Made by a program: the position numbers and the translations under genes
Part shown: positions 9,376 to 17,168 of the stretch, piece after piece
Layout: each line of letters opens with the position of its first letter
Numbering within the stretch: the stretch's first letter is position 1
The notes under the pieces: model-generated
What the model was told of the DNA's origin: nothing
What the model saw: the letters and a program-made list of their open reading frames with translations, nothing else
The model's database searches: none
Source: JACMLX01 sp031374935
GTDB lineage: Bacteria > Gemmatimonadota > Gemmatimonadetes > Gemmatimonadales > Gemmatimonadaceae
Assembly: GCA_031374935.1 (NCBI GenBank)
Contig: JANMHB010000152.1
Location: 33,633-97,632, forward strand
Direction of reading: 5' to 3'
Length of the DNA: 64,000 nt

Positions 9376-10308
9376 TCAGAAGAGGCTCAGGTGCGTCCAG
9401 GTTGAGGATGGTCCCAGGCGCGTCACTCGCTCCACCGCGCGCCGGATCGCGCACGCGTCGTACCGGACCCGGTCACCCGCACCAAGTCCGGAATGCCCTC
9501 CGCCCGTGTCTCCAGCGATCACCGCGCCGGTCACTGCAAGGCGACCGCCGGCGTTCAGAATGGAGCCACGTGCGACGAGCACTCCCGTGAGTCGAAGGTC
9601 GGCCCCCAGCAGGAGTTCTGAATCGAGCACGAGCATTCCTTCGACAGTCAGAGGACGCGTCAGTTGACGGCGCGTCAAACGGAAGACGCCGACCAGCGAG
9701 TCCCGCACGGTGTCGGGGTCCACGGCGGGATAGCGCAGCGGATCGAAGCCGGCAGGAAACGGTGCCCGATCACTGGCCACCGGCACGCGGGGATCCCGGC
9801 AGCGCAGCTCCGACCCGATCGCCGTCGGCACCTCCACCGTGGCGGCAGGATCGACGATCCATCCGTTTGCGCCGGTGAGGGCGGCGGCCGGAAACCGGAA
9901 CGGCGGCTGGAGCGGGATCACTGTCCGCCGATCGGTGTGTGCCACCACCGAAGGCACGCCGGACCGGCGCGACGCGATGCCGCGGACGAGCAGCGTGTGC
10001 CACCCCACTCGCGCCAGCGTGGTGTGCCAGGCGCCTCGTTGACCAACGCCGGACGCCAGCGTCAGCGTGTCACCCGGTTGCGCCACACGTCGCCACACTC
10101 CGGTATCGAGCAGCGCGAACGCCGCTGCGCGCGCGGAATCCGCCTGCGATTCGACGGCCGCGGTTGCGCGCTCGAGTGCGGCCACACGATCGGCACCGGC
10201 GGCCGCGCGCCAGAGCGCGAGCACACAGACACCTGCGATTGCGCTGACGGTAACCGCCACCAGCAGCGCGATGCCGCGCCGAGTCGGTTTCTCAGTGTGC
10301 TCCGACAT
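9376..10308 (-). CDS. Exported pilus-accessory protein, PilX/GspK-like N-terminus
   Basis: 310 residues. A short basic leader and glycine precede one hydrophobic helix (RGIALLVAVTVSAIAGVCVLALW), followed by a helical stretch rich in alanine. The rest is beta-rich and ends in glycine-rich LLLGADLRL and GGRLAVTGAVIAGD turns that suggest a parallel beta-helix. The pattern resembles PilX/GspK-class proteins, but the fifth-position glutamate of true prepilins is missing. It overlaps the upstream PilW-like gene by 17 bases, so it is part of the minor-pilin unit. Exact role unknown. Confidence 0.6.
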   Translation of the reverse strand: MSEHTEKPTRRGIALLVAVTVSAIAGVCVLALWRAAAGADRVAALERATAAVESQADSARAAAFALLDTGVWRRVAQPGDTLTLASGVGQRGAWHTTLARVGWHTLLVRGIASRRSGVPSVVAHTDRRTVIPLQPPFRFPAAALTGANGWIVDPAATVEVPTAIGSELRCRDPRVPVASDRAPFPAGFDPLRYPAVDPDTVRDSLVGVFRLTRRQLTRPLTVEGMLVLDSELLLGADLRLTGVLVARGSILNAGGRLAVTGAVIAGDTGGGHSGLGAGDRVRYDACAIRRAVERVTRLGPSSTWTHLSLF

Positions 10309-11155
10309 TGATCCTCACTGAATCGGTGAGCGAACCTGTACGCGGGTGGTTCGCGCCGATCAACCGCACCTCGATGGCGCGCGTCTGCGCGAGTGCACTG
10401 TCGGCGAGCCGCCGCCCGGCCGCGTCGACTGCGCGGATGGTGAGCCCTGGTCCGGACGGCGCAGTGGGAGCCGCGAGCGGCGTGACCAGCGGCTGCGGTG
10501 TCGAGAAGCTTCGACTGCCGGCGTCCCAGGTCGCGAGTGACAATGACCACTGGCCATCACCGCCCCGCACCATCGACCAGCGTTCGCGCTGGAGCACGCG
10601 CACCAGCGCTCCTGGCCTGATGCCGGTGAGTGAAACATCGATGATCAGCCGCTGACCGGCGCGACCCGGCCAGACGGTCGTGCTGTCGCCACAGCCACCG
10701 GCTGCCGCACCGACCGCGCGAACGCCGCGATCGATCCATCGCTGATCGACGTCGCTCCAGATTCTGAGCGCATCGTCGGTGGTGACACCGCGTGGCAGCA
10801 CGGTGCCCCACGGGAGCGTGTCATTGGCGGCACTGAGGACGACCGTGTCACGATCAACGGTGCAGAGGGTCGCCATGCCGATCATGTGCACCAGATCGAG
10901 CACGGAGTCCCTCGCGACGCGCAGATCGTTCGCCAACGGGTCCACGTTGCTCGCATGTCGGACCAGCGTGCGCAGACCGTCACTGAGTGCGCCGCTGCGC
11001 AGTTCGGTGGTGGACACGGTCGCCACGGTCCTGATGCTGCGTCGCGCGATGAGCGAACCGACACTGAGCAACACGAGCACGAGCAGCAGGCTGACGATCA
11101 TCTCGATCAGGGTCAAACCGTCGCGCGCGGTGGAGGTGCGCATCAGTCGCACCAC
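10292..11155 (-). CDS. Minor prepilin, PilW/GspJ-like
   Basis: 287 residues with a prepilin N-terminus: a basic leader, the GLTLIEMIVSLLL cleavage and helix region with glutamate at mature position 5, then a long soluble domain. Length and position between a PilV-like and a PilX-like gene fit a PilW-type minor pilin that primes pilus assembly at the inner membrane. A pair of cysteines (TLCTVD and GGCGDS) could form a disulphide. It overlaps both neighbours (13 and 17 bases). Confidence 0.78.
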   Translation of the reverse strand: MVRLMRTSTARDGLTLIEMIVSLLLVLVLLSVGSLIARRSIRTVATVSTTELRSGALSDGLRTLVRHASNVDPLANDLRVARDSVLDLVHMIGMATLCTVDRDTVVLSAANDTLPWGTVLPRGVTTDDALRIWSDVDQRWIDRGVRAVGAAAGGCGDSTTVWPGRAGQRLIIDVSLTGIRPGALVRVLQRERWSMVRGGDGQWSLSLATWDAGSRSFSTPQPLVTPLAAPTAPSGPGLTIRAVDAAGRRLADSALAQTRAIEVRLIGANHPRTGSLTDSVRINVGAH

Positions 11156-11484
11156 CCGCCACGCGCGAGGCGAATCGAGTCACCGCGCACGGAGTGCAGC
11201 GTGATCTCGTCCCGATAGGCGAGGCCATCGTGGTCACGGGACACGCCAAGCTGCCACCGCGGCTCGCGGACGACGCGGGCGATGTTGATGCTGTCGCACG
11301 GCAGCGCGTTGAGGTCGGCCAGCCCGCGCTCAGCGCGATGTAATGCCGCCCGCTGCGCACGGGCGGTGCCAAGCGCGCGCTCCGCCGCGGCGGTGGCAGC
11401 CAGCGCCCAGCTGGCGGTTGCAGACAGCAGCACCAGTGCGAGCAGAACTTCGCACAACGAGGTGCCGAATCGGGTGGTGGGCAT
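11143..11484 (-). CDS. Minor prepilin, PilV/GspI-like
   Basis: A short 113-residue protein starting MPTTRFGTSLCEVLLALVLL. The G/T junction, glutamate at position 5 and uninterrupted hydrophobic helix fit a class III-type prepilin leader, although serine-leucine-cysteine replaces the usual FTLIE. The soluble part ends GGWCD, with cysteines that may pair. It is the first gene of a three-gene overlapping minor-pilin set. PilV/GspI assignment is by size, leader and order, not by detailed similarity. Confidence 0.72.
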   Translation of the reverse strand: MPTTRFGTSLCEVLLALVLLSATASWALAATAAAERALGTARAQRAALHRAERGLADLNALPCDSINIARVVREPRWQLGVSRDHDGLAYRDEITLHSVRGDSIRLARGGWCD

Positions 11485-11585
11485 CGGGCGCTCCGGTATG
11501 GGTGCGCCGACGATGCTGCCTGTGGTTCGTACCGCGGTAACCCGATCCGCGCGCGCCGAAGCGGAAGCGCGCGCGATCGCCGAAT

Positions 11586-12716
11586 TCAGCCGGCGGTGAC
11601 GGGCAGCAGGAGATGGATGGCCATGCCACCTTCGCGCGCGCCATCAACCCACACCGTCCCCTTGAAGACACCGACGGAGCGCCGCACCGTCGCCAGCGTC
11701 ACGCCGAACTGATCGCCGGCACGTGGGCAGGCAAAGGGTTCGAAGGCGCGATCGAGATCGGCGCTGGTCGGCGTGGGCCCTGCATCGGTGATCACGATCG
11801 ACAGCACCTCCGCCGGCGGCTGTGCGCGCAGCACCCAGGTTCTGAGCGCATCGCCCGCGGCACGTGGCACGATCGTGAGGCGTGAATCTCCCGTGCGCCT
11901 GACGGGGGTTTCCTCGATGTTCGCCCTGAAGACGCGTGAGACGTGCAGGGTCACGGCACTCTCGGCGGGCGAGGCGCTGCGGGCCAGCGAGATCATGGCG
12001 CACAGATCCGCACGCAGCCGGCCACCGTCAACGAGCACGGCGCAGCGCTCGATATCGAAGATGGTATTGATCGCCGGTCCGGGCACCGTCGATTCGAGAT
12101 CCGCCACCAGCCGGCGCAGTTCCGCCACGACGTCGATGGCCTGGGTCGCGGTCGGCACGGCTGCAGTGACCTGGCGCAATGCCTCGGACGCCCCGACCAG
12201 CGTGCCAAGCGCGTCGGCCACCGCCGACGACGGCGGGGCCAGCGAGAGTGCCGCTCGAAGGCGACTCGCCGCGCCGTCATAGGCGGCCGACGAATCTGAT
12301 CCGAGCTGGGCGAGGAAATCGTTGGTGTCCCGCTCCGCCGTGCGGAGTGCTGCCCGCGCCCCGGCATCGGCGTAGGCGGATGCGAGCGGGATCAACGCGC
12401 CATCACCCTGCGCGGTTGGCAGCCCGGCGACACCAATCGTCTGCACCTGTCGCTCAGCGTCCAGCGCGACCGCCGCCGCATGCCGACGCAGCCATCGCTC
12501 GACCACCCGCGCGAGAATGGCGACCAGTGCCACGGTGGTGAGCGCAAACACTCCTCCGACCGACAGCGCCAGAAATCGCGGCGGCACCACGCGAGGAAGT
12601 ACGAAGATCAGTCCCGCGCCAACCAGCAGTGTTGCCGCGATCGGCCATGCAAGCGCATCCTGAAGCGCTCGCCGTTCCGGCGGAGTTCGGGCGGCGCGGT
12701 CGATGCGCGGAGTCAT
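11586..12716 (-). CDS. Degenerate membrane sensor-kinase-like protein
   Basis: 376 residues from ATG 12716. Two membrane helices (about 22-40 and 47-70) lead to an alpha-helical part and a C-terminal domain laid out like a histidine-kinase ATPase domain. Phrases match the N box (LVDGGRLRADLCAMISLARSA), the G1 box (ITDAGPT), the AFEPF segment and the G2 box (FGVTLATVRR). The H-box histidine is not visible, the N-box asparagine is replaced, and the G1 DxGxG glycine is lost. It is probably a pseudokinase or ligand sensor. It lies between minor-pilin and major-pilin genes on the same strand, suggesting a pilus-linked job. The ATG is preceded by CTCCTCCC rather than a Shine-Dalgarno. Confidence 0.65.
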   Translation of the reverse strand: MTPRIDRAARTPPERRALQDALAWPIAATLLVGAGLIFVLPRVVPPRFLALSVGGVFALTTVALVAILARVVERWLRRHAAAVALDAERQVQTIGVAGLPTAQGDGALIPLASAYADAGARAALRTAERDTNDFLAQLGSDSSAAYDGAASRLRAALSLAPPSSAVADALGTLVGASEALRQVTAAVPTATQAIDVVAELRRLVADLESTVPGPAINTIFDIERCAVLVDGGRLRADLCAMISLARSASPAESAVTLHVSRVFRANIEETPVRRTGDSRLTIVPRAAGDALRTWVLRAQPPAEVLSIVITDAGPTPTSADLDRAFEPFACPRAGDQFGVTLATVRRSVGVFKGTVWVDGAREGGMAIHLLLPVTAG

Positions 12717-12874
12717 GGGAGGAGTCACGCGCGGAAACGTGTTCGGCCCGGCGCGCGGCGCAAGTCGTGCGACGGATTTCGACGTGCCGAGTCGCCTGGC
12801 GTGACCCCGATGTGGAGGTCGATCACCCGTTCGCCGGCGTACCGCCAACGTGGAGACCTGGCGCGACGACGTGC

Positions 12875-13330
12875 CTACCAGCAGGCAGCGGTACCGTCGG
12901 GAACACTCGACGGCATCCCGGACGGCCTCGGTGCGGTGCCAACAAACACACCGCAGGATTGCCCACCCGGGATACTGATGGCCGCGTTCCACCCAGACGT
13001 TCCCGGCGGAGTGCCCGCGACCGTGATCACCAGCGAGGCATTCCCCGGACTCGGCGCGAAGCGAAGTGCCGCCGAGTCGGCGAGGGCGGCGTACCTCGCG
13101 TTGGCGGCATAGAACTGCTCCTGCTGGGTGGCGAGGTTGTGGATGTCGGCCAGCCCTGCGGTGCGCGAGGCGCGCTGTTTGGTGTTGGCGTACTTTGGCA
13201 GCGCAAGCGCCGCCAGAATGCCGATCACGACAATCACGATCAGCAGTTCGATGAGGGTGAAACCTCGACGCGCCGTGCCGACGGCGGACCGATCCGGCCA
13301 ATGCTGACGTGCAGCGACGTGGGATGACAT
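12875..13330 (-). CDS. Type IV major-pilin paralogue 1 of 4
   Basis: 151 residues from ATG 13330. A 23-residue basic leader ends RRG, then FTLIELLIVIVVIGILAALA, the prepilin peptidase site and N-terminal helix. The soluble domain has the NTKQRASRTAGLADIHNLAT helix shared with its three neighbours and a C-terminal cysteine loop (SCGVF ... AACW). The ORF is open upstream to 13534, but that part is not pilin-like. It is the most divergent of the array and has a long leader. It lies 136 bases downstream of pilin 2, and no clear sigma54 promoter of its own was found. Confidence 0.92.
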   Translation of the reverse strand: MSSHVAARQHWPDRSAVGTARRGFTLIELLIVIVVIGILAALALPKYANTKQRASRTAGLADIHNLATQQEQFYAANARYAALADSAALRFAPSPGNASLVITVAGTPPGTSGWNAAISIPGGQSCGVFVGTAPRPSGMPSSVPDGTAACW

Positions 13331-13466
13331 GGATGCTGGGATTCGCGGAAGCTGTCGCATCACCGCGTGCGGCAGGCAGACAGGCGACGGTCGACGCCGA
13401 AAAGCGTCACGGTCCGGCCAGGGGAGTGGACGGACCATGCTCGACGTCAGGCCTGCCGTGGGGCGG

Positions 13467-13874
13467 TTACCAGCAGACCGGCACACCCGTGGGCGTTGAA
13501 GCCGGCATACCCGCTGGCGCGGCTGCGCTTCCATGATAGATGCCGCAGGCCTCGCCTGCCGGAATCGTGATCCGCGCGCTCCATCCGGTGGCAGTGGCGA
13601 CCATCGTCAGCGCCGTGTTTCCCTGGGACGGCGTGAAGTTCATCCTGCCAGGAGCACTGCCGGTGTCGGCGATCGCGGCGTAGCGGTTGCTGTCGGCGTA
13701 AAAGCCTTCCTGCGAGGTTGCGAGGTTGCGCATGTCGGCAATGCCGGCCGACCGACTCGCACGCTGCTTCGTGTTCGAGAACTTCGGGATTGCAACTGCA
13801 GCGAGGATCCCGATGATCACGACGACGATCAGGAGTTCGATCAGGGTGAAGCCCTTCTTGAGAGTGCGCTGCAT
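13467..13874 (-). CDS. pilA: Type IV major-pilin paralogue 2 of 4
   Basis: 135 residues with an eight-residue leader MQRTLKKG and then FTLIELLIVVVIIGILAAVA. Glutamate is at mature position 5. The soluble domain has the QRASRSAGIADMRNLAT helix and a disulphide-type loop from ACGIY to the terminal VCW. It is nearly identical in layout and leader type to paralogue 3. A sigma54-type promoter sits about 80 bases upstream (13954-13969). The start has CTCCTCCC in place of a ribosome binding site, shared with the start of the degenerate kinase gene. Confidence 0.95.
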   Translation of the reverse strand: MQRTLKKGFTLIELLIVVVIIGILAAVAIPKFSNTKQRASRSAGIADMRNLATSQEGFYADSNRYAAIADTGSAPGRMNFTPSQGNTALTMVATATGWSARITIPAGEACGIYHGSAAAPAGMPASTPTGVPVCW

Positions 13875-13953
13875 GGGAGGAGTCGGTTCGGGTCAACATG
13901 CTGGTGTTCGGCGCCCTTTGCGCGAACAGCGTGCTTGCGTCGGTCTCTCTCAA

Positions 13954-13969
13954 GGCAAGCTGGCAGCCA
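13954..13969 (-). promoter_or_regulatory. Sigma54-type promoter of pilin 2
   Basis: Read on the minus strand this is TGGCTGCCAGCTTGCC, with the invariant GG (-24) and GC (-12) separated by exactly 10 bases and a TTGC -12 element. Predicted start about 13944, giving a leader of about 70 bases. Sigma54 control fits the adjacent PilR. Confidence 0.72.
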
Positions 13970-14388
13970 CAACCATTACCTCCTCCTAACATCATGAAGC
14001 ACAACACTTTACCGCTGAGCAGCCGCTGGCGGCAACGTGACGAAAGCGTTGCATCTTACGACAGGTACGGCATTTCGCGGGGCTCCGTCGCGCCGCGGGA
14101 GCACCTCGCAGCACATTGATGCAACTCGTGGCATTGGCTCGACTTGAGTCATTTCCGGCGCATGCCGGTGCGTGGATCCGGCGGACGTGGTGAGACGAGC
14201 GATAGTATCAACTGGCGACGGCAATTGGCGCGGCACAATTCCATTCACTGCCCGTGTCGTACTCGGAAGCGCCGGCGATCTGTGTCTCATCGAGAGCGGT
14301 TGCCCTCGTGACAGCGCACAGCATGAATTCGCACCCCGCGAATCCGACTGATACGGGGGCGTCGGCCGACGTGGCGCCGCAAACGCGA

Positions 14389-14420
14389 CTGGCCCAGCGT
14401 GCCGAAGCACGCCGGGCCAG
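14389..14420 (-). terminator. UUCG-capped 14-bp hairpin after pilin 3
   Basis: Bases 14389-14402 pair with 14407-14420 (one G-U on the minus-strand RNA) around a loop that reads TTCG on the minus strand. It lies 35 bases after the pilin 3 stop. Only a short T-containing stretch follows, so termination strength is uncertain. Confidence 0.65.
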
Positions 14421-14424
14421 AGGT

Positions 14425-14444
14425 CAGCCGACCGAAGTCAGCTG
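14425..14444 (-). terminator. Second UUCG-capped hairpin after pilin 3
   Basis: An eight-pair stem (14425-14432 with 14437-14444, including one G-U pair) with a TTCG loop on the minus strand. It starts 11 bases after the pilin 3 stop, immediately before the larger hairpin. Such tetraloops often protect mRNA 3' ends. Confidence 0.5.
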
Positions 14445-14454
14445 AGAGTTGCCA

Positions 14455-14862
14455 TTACCAGCAGACCGGCACGCCGTCCGGGTTCGTGGCCGGCATGCCC
14501 GCCGGGCGCGCCGCCGTGCCACTGAAGATACCGCAGGCCTGGCCGCCAGGAATCGTCACCAGCCCGCTCCAGCCCGTCGCCGTGGCAACCAGCGTCAGTC
14601 CCGTGTTGCCATTCGACGGCGTGAAGTTCATCCGGCCCGGGCCAGTGCCCGTGTCGCCAATCGCGGCATAGCGGCTACTGTCGGCGAAGAAACCTTCCTG
14701 GGCCGTCGCCAGGTTGCGCATGTCGGCGATACCAGCCGAGCGCGAGGCGCGCTGCTTGGTGTTCGAGAACTTCGGGATTGCGACCGCGGCCAGGATGCCG
14801 ATGATCACGACGACGATCAGGAGTTCGATCAGGGTGAAACCCTTCTTCATGCTGCTTCGCAT
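14455..14862 (-). CDS. pilA: Type IV major-pilin paralogue 3 of 4
   Basis: 135 residues: leader MRSSMKKG, cleavage before FTLIELLIVVVIIGILAAVA, the shared QRASRSAGIADMRNLAT helix and a cysteine loop from ACGIF to the terminal VCW. It has the cleanest expression signals of the array: a GGAG ribosome binding site, a sigma54-type promoter about 70 bases upstream and two UUCG hairpins downstream. This suggests it may be the main structural pilin. An internal ATG at residue 5 (MKKG) is a possible alternative start. Confidence 0.95.
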   Translation of the reverse strand: MRSSMKKGFTLIELLIVVVIIGILAAVAIPKFSNTKQRASRSAGIADMRNLATAQEGFFADSSRYAAIGDTGTGPGRMNFTPSNGNTGLTLVATATGWSGLVTIPGGQACGIFSGTAARPAGMPATNPDGVPVCW

Positions 14863-14930
14863 TGGTACAACTCCATAGTGGGAGACCGGTCACCGCCTGG
14901 CCCGCTGCCAATCGGCTCGATCTCCTCTAT

Positions 14931-14946
14931 GGCAAGGCTACTGCCG
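14931..14946 (-). promoter_or_regulatory. Sigma54-type promoter of pilin 3
   Basis: On the minus strand the sequence is CGGCAGTAGCCTTGCC, with GG and GC separated by exactly 10 bases. The -24 element lacks the leading T, but the -12 TTGC is intact. Predicted start about 14921, a leader of about 59 bases. Confidence 0.68.
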
Positions 14947-15065
14947 CTGCATTCGCAAACTGCAAACTGTTTTGTGGCAATGACTTACGGGAGATACACC
15001 TAGGCAGGCTCTGCCATTGACCACTGCTTTTCGCCACTGGCATGGCGTTCTGCAACCCCCTGGAT

Positions 15066-15089
15066 CCGGCGCGGTCGGACTGGCGCCGG
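15066..15089 (-). terminator. Hairpin just after pilin 4
   Basis: CCGGCGC (15066-15072) pairs with GCGCCGG (15083-15089) around a 10-base loop, four bases past the pilin 4 stop. No T run follows, so it is only terminator-like. Confidence 0.4.
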
Positions 15090-15093
15090 GCGT

Positions 15094-15522
15094 TTACGGC
15101 CAGCAGACCGGCACGCCATCCGGGGTCGCCGCGGGCATGCCGCCCGGCGCCGGAGCGGCGCCGACGAAGATGCCGCACGAGCTGCCCCCCGGAACCGCCA
15201 CGACGGCATTCCACCCCGCGGCGCCGGGAGGCGCACCGGCGAGTGCGATGCCCAGCCCGGTATTGCCGCGACTGAGCGAGAAGCGCATCACCGCGGTGTC
15301 GGCCAGTCCGCCATACCGGTCGCTGTCGGCATAGAAGCCCTCCTGGGCCGTGGCCAGGTTGCGCAGGTCGGCGATACCGGCGGAGCGATTTGCCCGACGC
15401 TTGGTGTTGTTGAACTTCGGGATGGCGATCGCCGCCAGAATCCCGATGATGACGACGACGATGAGCAGTTCGATCAATGTGAACCCGCGGTGCGATCGTG
15501 ATTGGCGACGTGGCGTGTGCAT
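15094..15522 (-). CDS. Type IV major-pilin paralogue 4 of 4
   Basis: 142 residues from ATG 15522, which has an AGAGGA ribosome binding site. Leader MHTPRRQSRSHRG, then FTLIELLIVVVIIGILAAIA. The helix NRSAGIADLRNLAT and the cysteine loop SCGIF to VCWP match the other paralogues, but one extra residue follows the final tryptophan. The open frame extends to 15642 with non-pilin sequence. It is the pilin closest to pilR. No convincing sigma54 promoter was found upstream, so it may be expressed differently from paralogues 2 and 3. Confidence 0.92.
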   Translation of the reverse strand: MHTPRRQSRSHRGFTLIELLIVVVIIGILAAIAIPKFNNTKRRANRSAGIADLRNLATAQEGFYADSDRYGGLADTAVMRFSLSRGNTGLGIALAGAPPGAAGWNAVVAVPGGSSCGIFVGAAPAPGGMPAATPDGVPVCWP

Positions 15523-15791
15523 GGCGTCCTCTGGATCGGGTGACTGACGCCGTTGCGGAATGCTGGCGCCCGCACACAGAGTCACACCGCCGTCATCGAC
15601 CCACATAACCAGAGACCCGCGCGTATCATCGCACTCGTGCACTGCGTCGTGCCGCGCGGGTTGTCAGAGCGGCGACGGATGTGGGGGTTCGCGCGGCGCG
15701 CGAGGGGCCGGGCATTCCCACCGGCGCAACGCAAACGTCCGTGCACGCGAGGCGGCACGGACGGCGGCGATCAGTACACCCAGGGTGATCG

Positions 15792-17168
15792 TCAGGCGTC
15801 AGTCTCGTAGCGCGCCAGTTTGCGATACAGGGTGCTGGCGTCGATGCCCAGCGTCGACGCGGCGCGGCTCTTGTTGCCGCCCTCGCTCTGCAGTACCCAC
15901 ATGATGTAGGCGCGCTCGATCGCATCGAGCGTGGGGTTCACGATCGTCCGCTCGGCCACCAGCGGTTCCACGCGACGCGCCGTGACACGCTCCGGCAATG
16001 CATCGACGTCGATGGCGTCGCCGGTGGTGAGGATCACCGCCCGCTCCATCGCGTTCTCGAGCTCGCGGACATTGCCGGGCCAGTCGTAGGCCTGCATCGC
16101 ATCCAATGCATCGCTGGTGAGTGTCAGCGGATGTTCGTGCCGCGTGCCACCGACCCGTGCCAGGAACTTCGTCGCCAGCACGCCGATGTCATCGCGACGA
16201 TCACGCAGTGGCGGCAGGTGAATCGCGATCACGTTCAGGCGATAGAACAGGTCGCCGCGAAAGCTGCCGCGCTTGATCTCGTCTTCCAGGTCGCGATTGG
16301 TGGCGGCGATCATGCGCACATCGATCGGCTGCGATTCGGTGCCGCCAACCGGAATCACTTCGCGCTGCTGCAAGACACGGAGCAGCTTCACCTGGGTTGC
16401 CGGCGTCGTCTCGCCGATTTCGTCGAGGAAGAACGTCCCCTTGTTGGCGGCGGTGAACAAGCCGGCGCGGTCCTTCACGGCGCCGGTGAAGGATCCCTTC
16501 ACGTGTCCGAAGAGTTCACTCTCCAGCAGCGATTCCGGCAGGGCACCGCAGTTGATCGAGAGGAAGCTGTTGTCGGATCGTGGCGAGAGATCGTGCAGGT
16601 AGCGCGCGATGACTTCCTTGCCGGTGCCCGACTCGCCGGTGATCAGCACCGTCGAATCGGTCGGCGCGACCGTTTCCACCATCTCCAGCACTTTCAGCCA
16701 GGAGCGACTGTTCCCCGTCGGCTTGGCGCCTGGACTGCTGCGATCGCGACGCTGGATCTCCTGCTTCAGCGTGACGTTTTCGATCTTCAGCTGCCGATGC
16801 TCGGCCGCACGCCGAAGAATCGCAACCAGTTCGTCGTTGCGGAACGGTTTCTGGATGTAGTAGTACGCGCCTTCATTCACGGCCTGAATGGCGCTTTGCA
16901 TCGAGGCCTGCGCCGTCATCAGCACCACCGGCAACTGCGGATCGCGGGCCTTCACCGCCGCCAGCACCTCGATGCCGGACACCGTCGGCATCCGGATGTC
17001 ACTGAGCACGATGTCGGGGTTCGACGTCTCGAGTGCGTCCAGCCCCGCCTTGCCGCCAAGGGCGGTGATCGGTGTGAATCCTTCGTTCTTGAGCAGGATT
17101 CGCAGCGTCTCGAGTATGCCAGCCTCGTCGTCGATGACGAGGACCGTTGGCGACGTTCGCTGGGTCAC
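15792..17168 (-). CDS. pilR: Sigma54-dependent response regulator PilR
   Basis: 458 residues, NtrC family. A receiver domain (about 1-125) has acidic pair D13-D14, phospho-acceptor D57 in LSDIRMP and the switch lysine in IQKPF. An AAA+ domain follows with Walker A GESGTGKE, the loop GSFTGA and Walker B FFLDEIGE, then a Fis-type helix-turn-helix (NKSRAASTLGIDASTLYRKL). The sigma54-contact loop is GSFTGA rather than the standard GAFTGA. It starts with GTG overlapping the pilS stop. Position between pilS and a pilin array with sigma54-type promoters makes pilin activation the likely job. Confidence 0.93.
   Translation of the reverse strand: MTQRTSPTVLVIDDEAGILETLRILLKNEGFTPITALGGKAGLDALETSNPDIVLSDIRMPTVSGIEVLAAVKARDPQLPVVLMTAQASMQSAIQAVNEGAYYYIQKPFRNDELVAILRRAAEHRQLKIENVTLKQEIQRRDRSSPGAKPTGNSRSWLKVLEMVETVAPTDSTVLITGESGTGKEVIARYLHDLSPRSDNSFLSINCGALPESLLESELFGHVKGSFTGAVKDRAGLFTAANKGTFFLDEIGETTPATQVKLLRVLQQREVIPVGGTESQPIDVRMIAATNRDLEDEIKRGSFRGDLFYRLNVIAIHLPPLRDRRDDIGVLATKFLARVGGTRHEHPLTLTSDALDAMQAYDWPGNVRELENAMERAVILTTGDAIDVDALPERVTARRVEPLVAERTIVNPTLDAIERAYIMWVLQSEGGNKSRAASTLGIDASTLYRKLARYETDA

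Larger units (their letters stand above)
13875..14454 (-). other. 580-base gap between pilins 2 and 3
   Basis: No credible gene here; the one open frame (14009-14410, minus) has an arginine/proline-rich composition and no family features. The gap holds the sigma54-type promoter of pilin 2, roughly 390 bases of unassigned sequence that could carry PilR binding sites, and two UUCG-capped hairpins after pilin 3. Confidence 0.6.

Noticed and set aside
12717..13301. N-terminal half of the 571-codon frame over the degenerate kinase
   Set aside because: It overlaps pilin 1 in a shifted frame and shows garbled pilin-like residues, so it is a shadow; the kinase starts at 12716.
14009..14410. Open frame of 133 codons (minus) in the pilin gap
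   Set aside because: Composition is arginine/proline/alanine-rich as in non-coding frames of GC-rich DNA; it has no domain or ribosome binding site, and its 5' end covers the hairpins after pilin 3.
15560..15640. Possible sigma54 promoter for pilin 4
   Set aside because: The only GG-N10-GC match (near 15588-15602) reads TGGGT...CGGC and lacks both the TGGC and TTGC elements.
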